Source: Scolanthus callimorphus (lineage: Eukaryota; Cnidaria; Anthozoa; Actiniaria; Edwardsiidae). Taken from it: a DNA stretch of 64,000 bases. The DNA lies in assembly GCA_033964015.1 (NCBI GenBank), contig CM066919.1, positions 2,074,101-2,138,100 on the forward strand, written 5' to 3'. Shown here in pieces: positions 1-9,005 of this stretch; the stretch's first letter is position 1, and the number at the start of each line of letters is the position of its first letter. The notes below the pieces were generated by a model, which was not told the DNA's origin, searched no databases, and saw only the letters and a program-made list of their open reading frames with translations. Made by a program: the position numbers and the translations under genes.

Positions 1-169
1 GCCTTTCCTTTTGGTCCTGCCGTGAAATACTCAATGAAAAGTAGAGAAATTAAAGTTCACCATCTGTAGACTACATGTATACTATAATAGAAAATTTCTG
101 GCAGAGTGGAAATGACTTGAACATCATATAATCTTTAAAACATTATAAGCATCACAACTTATTTTTTTA

Positions 170-443
170 CTAACGTATGCCAACCAGAGAAAACTCACCT
201 GGATTTGAAAAAAAATCAAGGCTGAGTGGGATTCGAAACCACGACCTTCGGGTATCTAGACCGCCGCTCTACCAACTAAGCTATCAGCCCGTTGGGATTG
301 GTGTGTGGGTCGAATCCATATCAATGCCAGTCTAAGGCAGGATATTCCTACCATGTAAACTGACTACTGAGAAACTCAGAGCGAAGATTTCTGTTTTTTT
401 TTCTTCAAATCCAGGTGAGTTTTCTCTGGTTGGCATACGTTAG
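170..443. mobile_element. Foldback MITE with ~40-bp terminal inverted repeats
   Basis: The two ends are a near-perfect inverted repeat of about 40-45 bp, starting CTAACGTATGCCAACCAG on the left and ending with its complement at 443. The interior has no protein-coding capacity but holds a tRNA-like sequence on the minus strand. No convincing target duplication is visible. The superfamily is unknown. The long TIR and short interior are what is seen; non-autonomous mobility is inferred. Confidence 0.75.
220..290 (-). pseudogene. tRNA-like pseudogene inside a MITE
   Basis: Read on the minus strand, the 71 nt begin GGGCTGATAGCTTAGTTGG and end CCCACTCAGCC. An acceptor stem (GGGCTGA against TCAGCC plus a wobble), a D arm with a box A-like element and a T arm with a box B-like element can be drawn. 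The anticodon stem is badly paired and box B departs from consensus. It is more likely a decayed tRNA or tRNA-derived SINE head captured between the MITE ends than a working tRNA gene. No amino-acid identity is assigned. Confidence 0.5.
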
Positions 444-691
444 TTCTAAGTCCCTGAAGATGATTTATTTATTTTTTTACCAAGCCTAAATTTTTCTTTC
501 ACTGGTGGTGGTTAGGGGTTTATTTCAACAAACAAACGTACTTTTGGAGTTAACTTTATACTTTCAAGGCAAAAAGTTTGAATAAATAATATATGTCTAT
601 TTCAAGTCTAAATAATTTGGATATTTAACACAGTGCAATGTTGCGACTGTTTCTCATAGTGTTCTTCAAGCAACTGATCTAGAAGGGTGAT

Positions 692-1010
692 GTTATCGAG
701 TGTAATAGTGGCTGCAGTGAGCTATATCTTGGCGAAACTAAGCAAGCATTAGGAACAAGAATGTATCAGCACAAGGACAATAATTCGAATGAGGCCCAAA
801 ACTCCACTTGAAAGAAACAGACCACAATTTTACACTCGATGACGTTACCATTCTAGATCAGGAAGTACAATGGCACAAACGCGCCAGCAATGGGGGCAGT
901 CTGTGTAAGGGTTGAGGCCTCGTCCCTAAACAAGAGAATGAGGACAGAGGTTTACGCTATCTCACACGTGGAACCGGGCCGGGTCCCGTACGTCTGTCAC
1001 GTGATACGTG
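692..1010 (+). pseudogene. Decayed GIY-YIG endonuclease fragment, Penelope-like retroelement
   Basis: Translation from 692 gives a recognisable GIY-YIG-type segment (IECNSGCSELYLGETKQAL followed by an R-x-x-QH element). It then continues through stops and frame changes into an SHTW/LTRGT-like tail typical of the C-terminus of Penelope-like retroelement proteins. No reverse transcriptase is present upstream, so this is a 5'-truncated, inactive remnant. The family call rests on motif resemblance. Confidence 0.5.
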
Positions 1011-1392
1011 CGTGACAGCTCTCCAGTTGCCTGAAGAAGACCGTGCAAAATATTCTATCTATCCTATCTAAGGCTGATTCGGCTTGCTCGTGTAGATAAA
1101 TGCTAAATAAATAGCTTAAAGTTTTTCTCTACCTACTTTTTCATTTCTGAACCTCGAAATGACCTCATTACTGCATCCTCTTTCTTGAAGAAACTCAGAA
1201 ACTTGTAGTTGAGACAAGAGCACGGTACGATTGTTATCATTGTTATGCAGATGATCCACTTGAACCTTATAAGAGTATGATAATCTTCTTCTTTTCTATT
1301 TCAAAACAGTGATAAATGGTGTACCTTTTCGAGGGAGTCGCTTGAACTTCTCGCCATTTTGAGACCATGTGGAAGACTAGCATGAGCCCGCA
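1011..1392. other. Non-coding junction between retroelement debris and virus-like block
   Basis: About 380 bp with no supportable gene. It holds the 3' flank of the Penelope-like fragment and AT-rich sequence leading to the truncated capsid gene. The left boundary of the virus-like block lies near 1400-1440, where capsid-like protein sequence starts abruptly; no terminal repeat is recognisable there. Confidence 0.5.
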
Positions 1393-1875
1393 ATGTATGC
1401 AGTAAGCAATCGACAAACACGGCACGGAAACCCGGCAATGAAAAAGGAATCGAGAAAATGGGGTGCCCATTTACGGGAAGAATCCATTCAATTTCCAAAG
1501 TTTGCTTTGTCTACCATCAAAGTAACCGTGGATGGACAAGAGACCCCCTATGGAACACTGTCTACCGCTGATGACAAGGATATAGATTTGTACCACATGT
1601 TGTTCGATAACGTGTGTGTTACCTACCGCGGACAAGGACTCAACCTTACGTTCGACGAGTTCAAGGCTGGTTATGCATTGTTTGCCTACGACTTTACACC
1701 AGCAGGCAATGCCTCGTCAGGGCACTTTCAACCTCAATATAAAGGCAACGTTGACCTGTACATGACATTTGGGAGTGCCACCGATCAGGTGAACACCATT
1801 GTCATCTACGGCGAGTTCAACAACACCATCGAAGTGGACCAATTAGGTCAAGTGATTTACGACATTCAAGGATGA
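1393..1875 (+). pseudogene. Major capsid protein, C-terminal remnant (Polinton/adintovirus-like)
   Basis: The open frame encodes 160 aa. From about residue 20 onward it resembles the C-terminal part of the double-jelly-roll major capsid protein of Polintons and adintoviruses: an F-x-x-GYALFAYDFTP segment near residues 85-100, a GNVDLYMTF strand, then a VIYGEFNNTIEVD strand and a short tail. The family is normally several hundred residues long, so most of the protein, including the first jelly roll, is missing at the left. The first methionine is therefore not the native start. The stop codon overlaps the start of the downstream protease gene by 4 bp (ATGA), a compact virus-like arrangement. 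The identification is from conserved pattern only. Confidence 0.7.
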
Positions 1876-2402
1876 ACACGGATCAGTTAGAACTGCTAGT
1901 ACACAACGATTCAAAGTTAAATCCAGAGTTTGGTGGCGTGTTTCCATCTGATTTGCCACCTACCAAAGTCCCATTTCCCAATCAAGCCTACGTCTTGAAC
2001 GTGGATCCAAGCGATCGTCCAGGATCTCATTGGTTAGCTGTGTACTTTACACCCGAGACGTGTGAATTCTGGGACAGTTTTGGGTTTCCTCCACAAGTGT
2101 ATGGTCAAGCCATTACGAACTTTTGCAAGTTACGTCCACACCTCGTGCACAACACTCGTAGGATTCAAGCCATGGACTCTGACGTATGTGGACAACATTG
2201 TTTGTTCTTCTTGTGGAACCGTGTACGTGGCAAACGTCATGGAACAGTAGCTGCTATGTTTACACCTAATTTACAATGGAACGATCAGAATGTTCACACC
2301 TTTGCGCGTGATCGATTTTTACCACAACGACGACAAGCACCTTGTAATCCTAAGCGTAGTCGTCAGTGCGCTCTTGTTCAGCGCTCTTTGTTACACATGT
2401 GA
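1872..2402 (+). CDS. Adenain-like cysteine protease (virion maturation protease)
   Basis: This 176-aa frame is intact. Adenovirus-type C5 proteases cleave capsid precursors during virion maturation. The expected active-site order is visible: His53 in GSHWLAVYF, Asp68 in FWDSFG, Gln99 as the probable oxyanion residue, and Cys106 in DVCGQHC. The seven-residue Gln-to-Cys spacing is the one known for adenain. Length is in the usual range for Polinton/adintovirus proteases (about 180-200 aa). It overlaps the capsid remnant by 4 bp and precedes the packaging ATPase. Because its neighbours are broken, the gene is probably non-functional in context although its frame is open. Confidence 0.8.
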   Translation: MNTDQLELLVHNDSKLNPEFGGVFPSDLPPTKVPFPNQAYVLNVDPSDRPGSHWLAVYFTPETCEFWDSFGFPPQVYGQAITNFCKLRPHLVHNTRRIQAMDSDVCGQHCLFFLWNRVRGKRHGTVAAMFTPNLQWNDQNVHTFARDRFLPQRRQAPCNPKRSRQCALVQRSLLHM

Positions 2403-2504
2403 AAGTTATAATAGAAAAATGATGTTTCATCACCAAATGTTGTTGTTGGGTATATTGTAAGGTGTAGATGTAGGCAAAGGCTCATATGGAATCTAGACGT
2501 CAGC

Positions 2505-3076
2505 ATGGACGATCGTCGTTTTCGTTGTCCATGTAGCATTTTGGTGGTGGGCCCAAGTCAATCGGGTAAAACCACGTTTACACACCAATTGCTTCAACAA
2601 GTCGCTCTTGCGTTCAACAAACAATTTCGAAAAATTGTGTATTGTTATGGCGAATGGCAACCGCTGTTTACGTCTATTCAACGGAACCTGGGTGTGACCT
2701 TCCATCAAGGACTCCCAGACAACGTCACCGACTTGTTTGGTCCTCACGATTCTCCAGGCCTCTTGGTGATGGACGATTTAATGGATCAAATGGATCGTGT
2801 GGTACGCGTTTACACAGGAATCACAACATCACCACGTTGTTTTTAACACAGAACTTGTTTCCACCCGATAAGCACGCACGTACCATTTCACTCAACACGC
2901 ATTACATCGTGTTGTTCAAGAATCCAAGAGATCGTTTAGGCGTACAGATGATAGCCCAACAAGCGTTTCCTGGACGTGTTCCTTACGTGATGGATGCCTT
3001 TCATTACGATCGTTTACGATCTCATATTCTTCCTAAAGAATTTCCCATGTACGTCTACACTGATGGAAAGCTATAA
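2505..3076 (+). pseudogene. FtsK/HerA-type packaging ATPase, frameshifted
   Basis: This is the Polinton/adintovirus genome-packaging ATPase split over two frames. The first frame (113 aa) has a Walker A motif GPSQSGKT at residues 16-23 and a Walker B-like LLVMDDLM near residue 86. Homologous reading then passes to another frame between about 2795 and 2845, continuing with FLTQNLFPPD, a NPRD segment and a C-terminal YVYTDGKL. One short indel in that interval explains the break. The protein would pump DNA into preformed capsids; here it is inactivated. About 100 bp of AT-rich spacer separates it from the protease. Confidence 0.75.
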
Positions 3077-3125
3077 AAAGAAGGAGACGATCCATAACCA
3101 CGTCATTTGGGAACAACCATTCACC

Positions 3126-3978
3126 ATGGCAAGAGTTCGAGGTGGTGCTAGTGCACGACAACGCGCTTTAGCTGCATGGGATCAAAGACTTTTAGCAACG
3201 CCTGCTGGTCGTGGTCGTGCACGTCCTACAGCAAGTGCACGAGCCAATCGAGGACGTGGAACTGTTAGCGTTGTTGGTGGAACACCACGGCCCCAACGTC
3301 CCATTGGAAGAAAATCACCACCTGCAAGCTATCGTTCTCCAACGTTAACACCTGCTGCTCGTGCTGCCGCTTTGAGTGGTAGCAGTGGTAGCAGCCGAAG
3401 AAGTAGTAGTACTCCAAATTCAACAAGTCCTTTTAGCTGGTTCTCGATACCAACGATTGATGAATGCTGTAAGACGAGATGCTCAACGTGCCACTGCTGC
3501 TGCTGCTAAACGAAGACAAAATGCTATTGAGGCCATTTCCACTCCACCACCTCTAATCTCTCCAATTGGTAGTACTCCAAGACGAAGTAGTAGTGCTTCT
3601 AGCAGTGGTGCTAGAAGACGTCTCTTTAGTACTACTCCAAGTCCAGCTGCTTCTGGTGGAAGAAGTGGAAGTAGTAGACGAAGTAGTACTGGTAGACGAA
3701 GTAGTGGAACTAGTAGAAGCAGTGGCGGCAGTAGTAGACGAAGTGGTGGAAGCACAAGTAGTGAAAGCAGTAGACGACGTGGTGCCGGTGGTGGTGGTGG
3801 TGGTGGTGGCGGTAGTAGTGGTGGTAGCAGCACTCCTCGTGGACGACCCGGAAGAGGAGGAAGACGACGACCACGAGGACCAACAAAAACCGTTACAGAT
3901 ACGAAAACCGTGACTACCACTTACAGGGATGGTCGTCCACCTTCCGTGGTACGTGTTTCGCGTCGTCGTAGTTCATAA
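3126..3978 (+). pseudogene. Arg/Ser-rich basic virion-type protein, frameshifted
   Basis: The start at 3126 opens a very basic protein (RGGASARQRALAAWDQ, then RGR and RRSS runs). The frame hits a Cys-rich missense tail and a stop at 3509. The continuing homologous frame (NAVRRDAQRATAAAAKR near 3460, then SSRRSS-, GGGG- and PRGRPGRGG-rich stretches) ends at 3978 with a TKTVTDTKTVTTTYRDGRPP tail. A single-nucleotide shift near 3410-3460 accounts for this. Composition and position suggest a DNA-condensing core or minor virion protein, as in other Polinton-like elements; no enzymatic motif is seen. The long Leu/Pro-rich antisense reading is an artefact of this composition. Confidence 0.55.
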
Positions 3979-4013
3979 ATACCCGTGTCGTATGTGAAAC
4001 ATCATCAGTTGTC

Positions 4014-4364
4014 ATGTCACAGCGACTGAGAAGGAACGCAGATTTTCTCCGGCTCTTGCATCGTACCAGAGGGAAAACACGACAACGACTCATTGCTAAT
4101 GCTACTCCTGAACAAATCAACACGTTGAGTGAAGTAGCGATGAACCTGTTGCGTGGCAACGTACCGTTGTCGTCAGCACGGATACAACATCTGAAGAAAC
4201 ACAAGCATCAGTTACGCAAGTTGGCCAATCGGAAACTCTCCAGCAAAAGCCGGAAAGCCATGTTGGTGCGTCAACGAGGAGGATTTTTATTACCTGCTCT
4301 TCTTGGTGGATTAGCAGGGGCTTTTCTCACAAAAATTGCTAACAAGCTCATCTCTAAAATATAA
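4014..4364 (+). CDS. Small basic protein with hydrophobic GGFLLPALLGG tail (Polinton-associated)
   Basis: A 116-aa intact frame. The N-terminal two thirds are basic and helical. A central segment (LSEVAMNLLRGNVPLS, then a Lys/Arg-rich helix) leads to RQRGGFLLPALLGGLAGAF, a hydrophobic C-terminal helix followed by a short amphipathic end. I recognise this layout as a conserved uncharacterised protein of Polinton/adintovirus-like elements, sometimes compared with adenovirus membrane-active or core proteins. A role in membrane disruption or DNA packing is inference. It lies between the Arg/Ser-rich gene and the next small gene on the same strand. Confidence 0.6.
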   Translation: MSQRLRRNADFLRLLHRTRGKTRQRLIANATPEQINTLSEVAMNLLRGNVPLSSARIQHLKKHKHQLRKLANRKLSSKSRKAMLVRQRGGFLLPALLGGLAGAFLTKIANKLISKI

Positions 4365-4411
4365 AGTGTTGTTAAACAAGACTTTTACGTCAGTTGCTTT
4401 CAAGACGTCAT

Positions 4412-4705
4412 AATGTCAACAACAGCAAAAGGTGGTGGAGCTCATCGTATGGCTATGGTTCCTTTCTTTCTTTCTTTTCTATGGTTCCTGATTATTTAGT
4501 AAACATGCTGCGTACCAAGCAAAAAGTGGAAACGGCACCCCAACACCGTGTACTGTCACGACTCGATGGAGAAATGCAAGCCATCTTGAATGACACTTCA
4601 CTTCCTCCTGATGTCAAAGTACAACGTTACGATCAAATTTTACAACGTTACAACCGGCTAACAAGACAAGTAAAAGACAAAAGCCCATTATCTTTACTAA
4701 AATGA
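4412..4705 (+). pseudogene. Small Polinton-associated protein broken by a 26-bp direct duplication
   Basis: The apparent native start at 4412 opens MSTTAKGGGAHRMAMVP and soon stops. The conserved remainder (DYLVNMLRTKQKVETAP, then LSRLDGEMQAILN) is in another frame to 4705. The tract ATGGTTCCT occurs at 4455 and again at 4481, 26 bp apart, with CTTT repeats between, so a 26-bp slippage-type duplication explains the frameshift. The LRTKQKVET...LD-EM...L pattern is one I associate with a conserved small protein of Polinton-like elements; its function is unknown. Confidence 0.55.
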
Positions 4706-4905
4706 TGCAAAAACAACAGCAGCAACAAGATGATGATGATGACATTGAAGAAGAGGATTTGGTTTTACCTTCCCCTCCTTCCAAGACACCTGTTACTCCA
4801 AAAACAAAGCGTTTACCTACACCACCATCCGGGACACCACGAAGACGTTCCGTTAGTGTACCAAGAAGAAAGCCTCGACCCCTCCGAGAATGGCAACCGT
4901 TTTAA
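4702..4905 (+). CDS. Acidic, Gln- and Pro-rich small protein
   Basis: A 67-aa frame whose start overlaps the preceding stop as ATGA. It begins with a Gln run and an Asp/Glu run (DDDDDIEEED), then turns basic and proline-rich (TPVTPKTKRLPTPPSGTPRR) and ends LREWQPF. The composition suggests a disordered linker or minor virion component. I recognise no family. It is the last plus-strand gene of the block; the following gene faces it. Confidence 0.4.
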   Translation: MMQKQQQQQDDDDDIEEEDLVLPSPPSKTPVTPKTKRLPTPPSGTPRRRSVSVPRRKPRPLREWQPF

Positions 4906-4990
4906 CTAAAGAGACATTGTTATGCTCTCAATAACTTTTATTATTATTTCATTGGTTACAAGAAGAAGAAGAAGAAGACAAAGACGAAGT

Positions 4991-5681
4991 TTATATAACA
5001 GTTAACTTAAATGTCCTTGTATTATTAATAAAAAAGAGTTCTGACACTTTGTAGCGTATTTGTTTCAGCCATTTCCAGAATACAGTTACCTCAACACGTG
5101 GGCAGTGATAGGCTGTGCCCACGGAGGATAGTATGTGAAAACCACAACTTGAAGCAGACATATCAAATAACAAGTTCATATCATCTTCTTGAGCATATTG
5201 ATTGAAACGAACATCAAACTTGGGGCATCCATAATCCTCCAAATTGACATTGGGTATGCTGAGTCTGTCCAGCAATCGCTTCTCGTGACATCCTTCCTTG
5301 TACGCGATAGTGCCATTTGACTTTAAGTCATGTGTATACCAGTCTTGCACCACTTGGTCCAGTTCTGTATAGGGTAGAGAATGCTTCCATGCAAAGTCAA
5401 AGCGTAGACGGTGTATCATATAAGCTTTCTTGGCCCCTTTCAAAGTCTTTTGCATCTTTCAATTCTTTAGATTTGATCGGAAACGTGAAGTGCTGTCCCT
5501 TGACATCCTCGTCGTCATCAAAGATAATTCCTGCCTCCTTGCACCAGAACTCTTTCTTTATGTAGTAACCATCAAAGTCAATAATGGCTTTGATGTCCAT
5601 CAATGTATCTACGGCACAGTCAAAGCAATGGTGATTCTTTGCTTTCCATGCTGTTGGATAAATTGCTGTCGTCGTCATCAT
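4991..5681 (-). pseudogene. RNase H-like/exonuclease-like protein, copy A (frameshifted)
   Basis: Two overlapping minus-strand readings make up one gene. The N-terminal part (from 5681) has a DFDGYYIKKEFWCKEAG element; the C-terminal part (to 4991) has an HDLKSN element, a YKEG-x-H-EKRLLDRLSIPN segment, NLEDYGCPKFD and a final CPRVEVTVFWKWLKQ. The pattern D-x-x-GY/KE, then G-x-EK, then DLE-x-GCPK resembles a predicted RNase H-fold domain common in animal virus-like transposons. The break is at CCCCTTTCAAAG, where the next copy has CCCCTGCAAAG. Copy A alone keeps the longer C-terminus with the FWKWL end, so it is closest to the original gene end. Enzyme activity is unproven. Confidence 0.55.
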
Positions 5682-6437
5682 CGTGAATTGGGTGTGCAGC
5701 AGGCGCTGCTTGCGAGAATATTATTGTAAACCCTAGTCCAATACCTAGAGCTGCCCCAAGTGCTGTCCCGAATGTTTATATAATACAGTTACCTCAACAC
5801 GTGGGCAGTGATAGGCTGTGCCCACGGAGGATAGTATGTGAAAACCACAACTTGAAGCAGACATATCAAATAACAAGTTCATATCATCTTCTTGAGCATA
5901 TTGATTGAAAAGAACATCAAACTTGGGGCATCCATAATCCTCCAAATTGACATTGGGTATGCTGAGTCTGTCCAGCAATCGCTTCTCGTGACATCCTCCC
6001 TTGTACGCGATAGTGCCATTTGACTTTAAGTCATGTGTATACCAGTCTTGCACCACTTGGTCCAGTTCTGTGTAGGGTAGAGAATGCTTCCATGCAAAGT
6101 CAAAGCGTATACGGTGTATCATATAAGCTTTCTTGGCCCCTGCAAAGTCTTTTGCATCTTTCAATTCTTTAAGTTTGATCGGAAACGTAAAGTGCTGTCC
6201 CTTGACATCCTCGTCGTCATCAAAGATAATTCCTGCCTCCTTGCACCAGAACTCTTTCTTTATGTAGTAACCATCAAAGTCAATAATGGCTTTGATGTCC
6301 ATCAATGTATCTACGGCACAGTCAAAGCAATGGTGATTCTTTGCTTTCCATGCTGTTGGATAAATTGCTGTCGTCGTCATCATCGTGAATTGGGTGTGCA
6401 GCAGGCGCTGCTTGCGAGAATATTATTGTAAACCCTA
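5079..6437. repeat. Tandem ~703-bp units carrying the exonuclease-like gene (copies A and B)
   Basis: The word AATACAGTTACCTCAACACG occurs at 5079 and again at 5782, giving a 703-bp period. The two units match almost throughout: gene body, an upstream segment that in the other frame reads GTALGAALGIGLGFTIIFS, and the CCCTAGTCC stretch. Unit B is cut at 6437 by the large palindromic insertion and the array resumes at 48816 with a third copy. Before the insertion there were therefore at least three head-to-tail units. Confidence 0.85.
5745..6383 (-). CDS. RNase H-like/exonuclease-like protein, copy B
   Basis: The 212-aa frame is open and colinear with copy A. It starts MMTTTAIYPTAWKAKN, has a Cys pair in HHCFDCAVD, the DFDGYYIKKEFWCKEAG motif near residues 36-50, a KG-x-HEKRLLDR segment near 140, and DYGCPKFD. 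Unlike copy A it ends in VLYKHSGQHLGQL, because the tandem junction replaces the native C-terminus. Upstream and overlapping the start, another frame encodes a hydrophobic glycine-rich segment and an Asp run (roughly 6330-6440 in this copy), possibly a separate small membrane protein. Fold assignment is from motif memory; catalytic residues are not proven. Confidence 0.5.
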   Translation of the reverse strand: MMTTTAIYPTAWKAKNHHCFDCAVDTLMDIKAIIDFDGYYIKKEFWCKEAGIIFDDDEDVKGQHFTFPIKLKELKDAKDFAGAKKAYMIHRIRFDFAWKHSLPYTELDQVVQDWYTHDLKSNGTIAYKGGCHEKRLLDRLSIPNVNLEDYGCPKFDVLFNQYAQEDDMNLLFDMSASSCGFHILSSVGTAYHCPRVEVTVLYKHSGQHLGQL

Positions 6438-6531
6438 AGTAGTAGTAACTGGCCGTTTCTGGCGCAATTTGAATAAAATACAGTAAATGTATGGGAAATT
6501 CATGTGAGGGGAATCCCCTGTTGACTTTAAG

Positions 6532-6726
6532 GCTGTCAATCAAAATGTGGGCGTGGCACCTGTCAATCAAATTTTTTTAACCTCACCTGTCAATCAAATT
6601 TTTTTAACCACACCTGTCAATCAAACTTTAAAATCCAAGATGGCGGACAATCTTTAAAAATCCAAAATGGTGGACAATCTTTAAAATCCAAAATGGTGGA
6701 CAATCTTTAAAATCCAAGATGGGGAC
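6532..6726. repeat. Subterminal tandem repeats, left end
   Basis: Two adjacent short arrays lie just inside the terminus: about three ~30-bp units around CACCTGTCAATCAAATTTTT, and about four ~26-bp units around TTTAAAATCCAAAATGGTGG. Subterminal arrays are often binding sites for replication or transposition proteins; that role is inference here. A nearby palindrome GCACAGCTGTGC followed by TGACGTCA lies at about 6793-6812. From 6727 to 7076 I see no gene. Confidence 0.7.
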
Positions 6727-7076
6727 AAACCTAAACCTAAGTCCGTCGTTATACTAAAGATGTTATACCTAGCATCAGATACCTAGACCGGCACAGCTGT
6801 GCCGTGACGTCACCATACGGATATTCCCCTTGAAAACAGAGATTGTGGGCAAGTCTGGGCATGTCCTTAAATTCTATATACATTTTTTCAAACAGGAAGT
6901 TTAAAAAGTTATATGTTCGGACATGCTAGTTGTATTGAGATCATCACCCAATCAAAAGCTACACAATATTTTACACGAAATTGAAACTTTTACACAAAGT
7001 AATCATAAATCTGTGTAATTTTTTGGTGACAAGAAAAATGACTTAAGGCTATAATTATTTAATATAATATAAAGAA

Positions 7077-7397
7077 ATGACAGATAAAATAAAAAAACCT
7101 AGAAATTATTCCTTTGTTGGAAACAATCACAAGAATCGCCATTTGGTTAAAGCCATCAACTGTGAGACAGACGAGGGTAAATATTATAGAAGTCTATACG
7201 CTTGTACAGAGCACCTCGGGATTAACTCTGGATTGATCAAAATGTGTGCGGAGGGTAAGAACCATGTAAAAAGTGGTAGGTCTAAAATTGATGGACAGAG
7301 ATATAAATTTGAATATCTTGATGCCATTCCTGAGGGTGTAGAAGTTTTAAAATCTCAAGGATGTAGTAAGAAAAAGAAGGATGATAGTCAGAAATAA
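7077..7397 (+). CDS. 106-aa basic protein with HTH/NUMOD-like segment (left copy)
   Basis: An intact 106-aa frame, the only arm gene pointing inward. After a basic N-terminus it has a YRSLYACTEHLGINSGLIKM segment, which resembles the helix-turn-helix of NUMOD-type modules found beside homing endonucleases, then KSGRSKIDGQRYKFEY and a Lys-rich tail. DNA binding is inferred. A TATA-rich tract (TAATATAATATAAAGAA) lies directly before the start. The right-arm copy has lost one base and is broken, so this is the better reading. Confidence 0.55.
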   Translation: MTDKIKKPRNYSFVGNNHKNRHLVKAINCETDEGKYYRSLYACTEHLGINSGLIKMCAEGKNHVKSGRSKIDGQRYKFEYLDAIPEGVEVLKSQGCSKKKKDDSQK

Positions 7398-7486
7398 TTT
7401 TTCACTTTTGACTACCATAATAATGGAATTAATAACAAAATATATACTGTGGTGTATACTATAATATATATATATTAATTTCTCTT

Positions 7487-9004
7487 TTATCGGAACATAA
7501 ACCAAGCTATTCCAGCACTGACTACAGTCGTTATATACATAAGATTTTTCTCATGTTTTGTTATAGTGGGTTTTATCTTCGACCTAACAACAGGCTTTTC
7601 AACTGGAGGTTTTTCAACCACTGTATTATGATGTGGTAGTTTTGTCTTAGAAGGTTTAAAATTATGTTTTATACCCACTTGTTTTGTTTCTTGATTTATG
7701 TTATTAATACCAAACCCCATATCATTTGTCGCTTTTAATAGCTTGTTATTATAACCAGTTACACTTTCTGTGTTTATAATTAGATTCGAAGGAAGTAGCC
7801 AAGCCCCTGGAGCTATTGCTAGGTCAAGTCTAAGTCTAGCCTCTTGTACTGCTAATTGATACCTTTGGACTGATTCAACTATATTATTTTCAATCACTGA
7901 GGATTCAAAGAGGGTTAGAAACTGCTGTTGTGTCTCTTGAGCTGAGCCACTATTTCCAATGATTGACGAACGAGTACCAACTTGTTACCCAAGGATGCAA
8001 TAGACAAATGCTTCTACTGATCTGTTTAATCTGCCTAGTCCTGCTCGTGTAATACCATAGCTTTGTACAACGGCAAACCAAGAATATTGCTTTCCACCAT
8101 GAGTATCATTCCTGATAAAACTAACTAGCTTGCCGTTGTTTTTAGTTCCTCCTTCATCAGAAAATAAATTTAATTTATCAGGCCATTTATCCGCCTCTGT
8201 ATCATAAGCACGTATATTATGAACATTACGATACCCTTCCCCAGGATAGTCTAAGAATATATCACCCAAGCCATGGTTTCGACCTCCTATAAATCTAAAA
8301 TCAGGGTTAGTAGGTAAACCAAATTCATGACACAGTCTTTGGAAAACCACTTTGTTGTATGTGTTATTTATTTGATCAAATACCGTATCATCAGGTAATG
8401 GACAGCCTATCTCATATAATATTCTTCTAATCGTAAAATATGCATGGAATTTTATAAAACTGTAAACCACAGGAGGGTACGATCTAGCTTCATGTAAGCT
8501 TATACCACAACCACTTGTCGCACACCAAACAGCAAAATTTAGCTGTTGCGGCCAGTAATTGTAATCAGGACCTTGTAACCATCTTCTTGACTGCTTAGCG
8601 GAGTGGAATGTTATAGTGGTCTCTTTGAAAATATCCCGCATATCAGCTGTGAATTTTTGCTTTTGTGATACATAGATATCAAGATTTGTTATCAGTGCGG
8701 AGATGTCTGACGCTGTTGATTCAAAGTCTATCGCGGGTATTGAATATAATTTATTTGTTAATTTCAAACTATCAGGAAAAGACTTTTTGATTCCAAGGTC
8801 TATATCTAATCTAGCCTTCCAGTCACTTGGTATATCAGACATCCATGTTTGTCCTGTTAGGTCATCATAACTCATAACTGTAAGTCTATTATATTTCCAG
8901 TAGATATATCCACCATAGCCATCAGAAACAAAATGAAACTTTGTTAAATCAGCTCTAGGGTATCTCTTTTTCAATTCGTCTAGTAACATATATATAATAT
9001 ACAT
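7487..9004 (-). pseudogene. 505-aa virus-like orphan protein with C-terminal membrane anchor (left copy, nonsense)
   Basis: Reading from 9004, 339 residues are open; an in-frame TAA at 7985-7987 interrupts LG-stop-QVG, and the same frame resumes to 7487, ending with a hydrophobic helix (YITTVVSAGIAWFMFR). Notable conserved-looking segments are HSAKQSRRWLQGPDYNYWPQ, NFAVWCATSGCGIS, GGRNHGLGDIF and RLNRSVEAFVYCILG. I recall similar uncharacterised proteins in cnidarian virus-like elements but know no function. Size and abundance in such elements would allow a structural virion role, which is speculation. The right copy has TCA at the same position, so the stop is a private mutation. Confidence 0.65.
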
Positions 9005-9005
9005 A

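Noticed and set aside
220..290. Functional tRNA gene
   Set aside because: The anticodon stem does not pair well and box B deviates; it lies between MITE ends. Called a tRNA-like pseudogene instead.
3483..3920. 145-aa Leu/Pro-rich minus-strand open frame
   Set aside because: It is the antisense of the Arg/Ser/Gly-rich gene at 3126-3978; low-complexity composition alone keeps it open.
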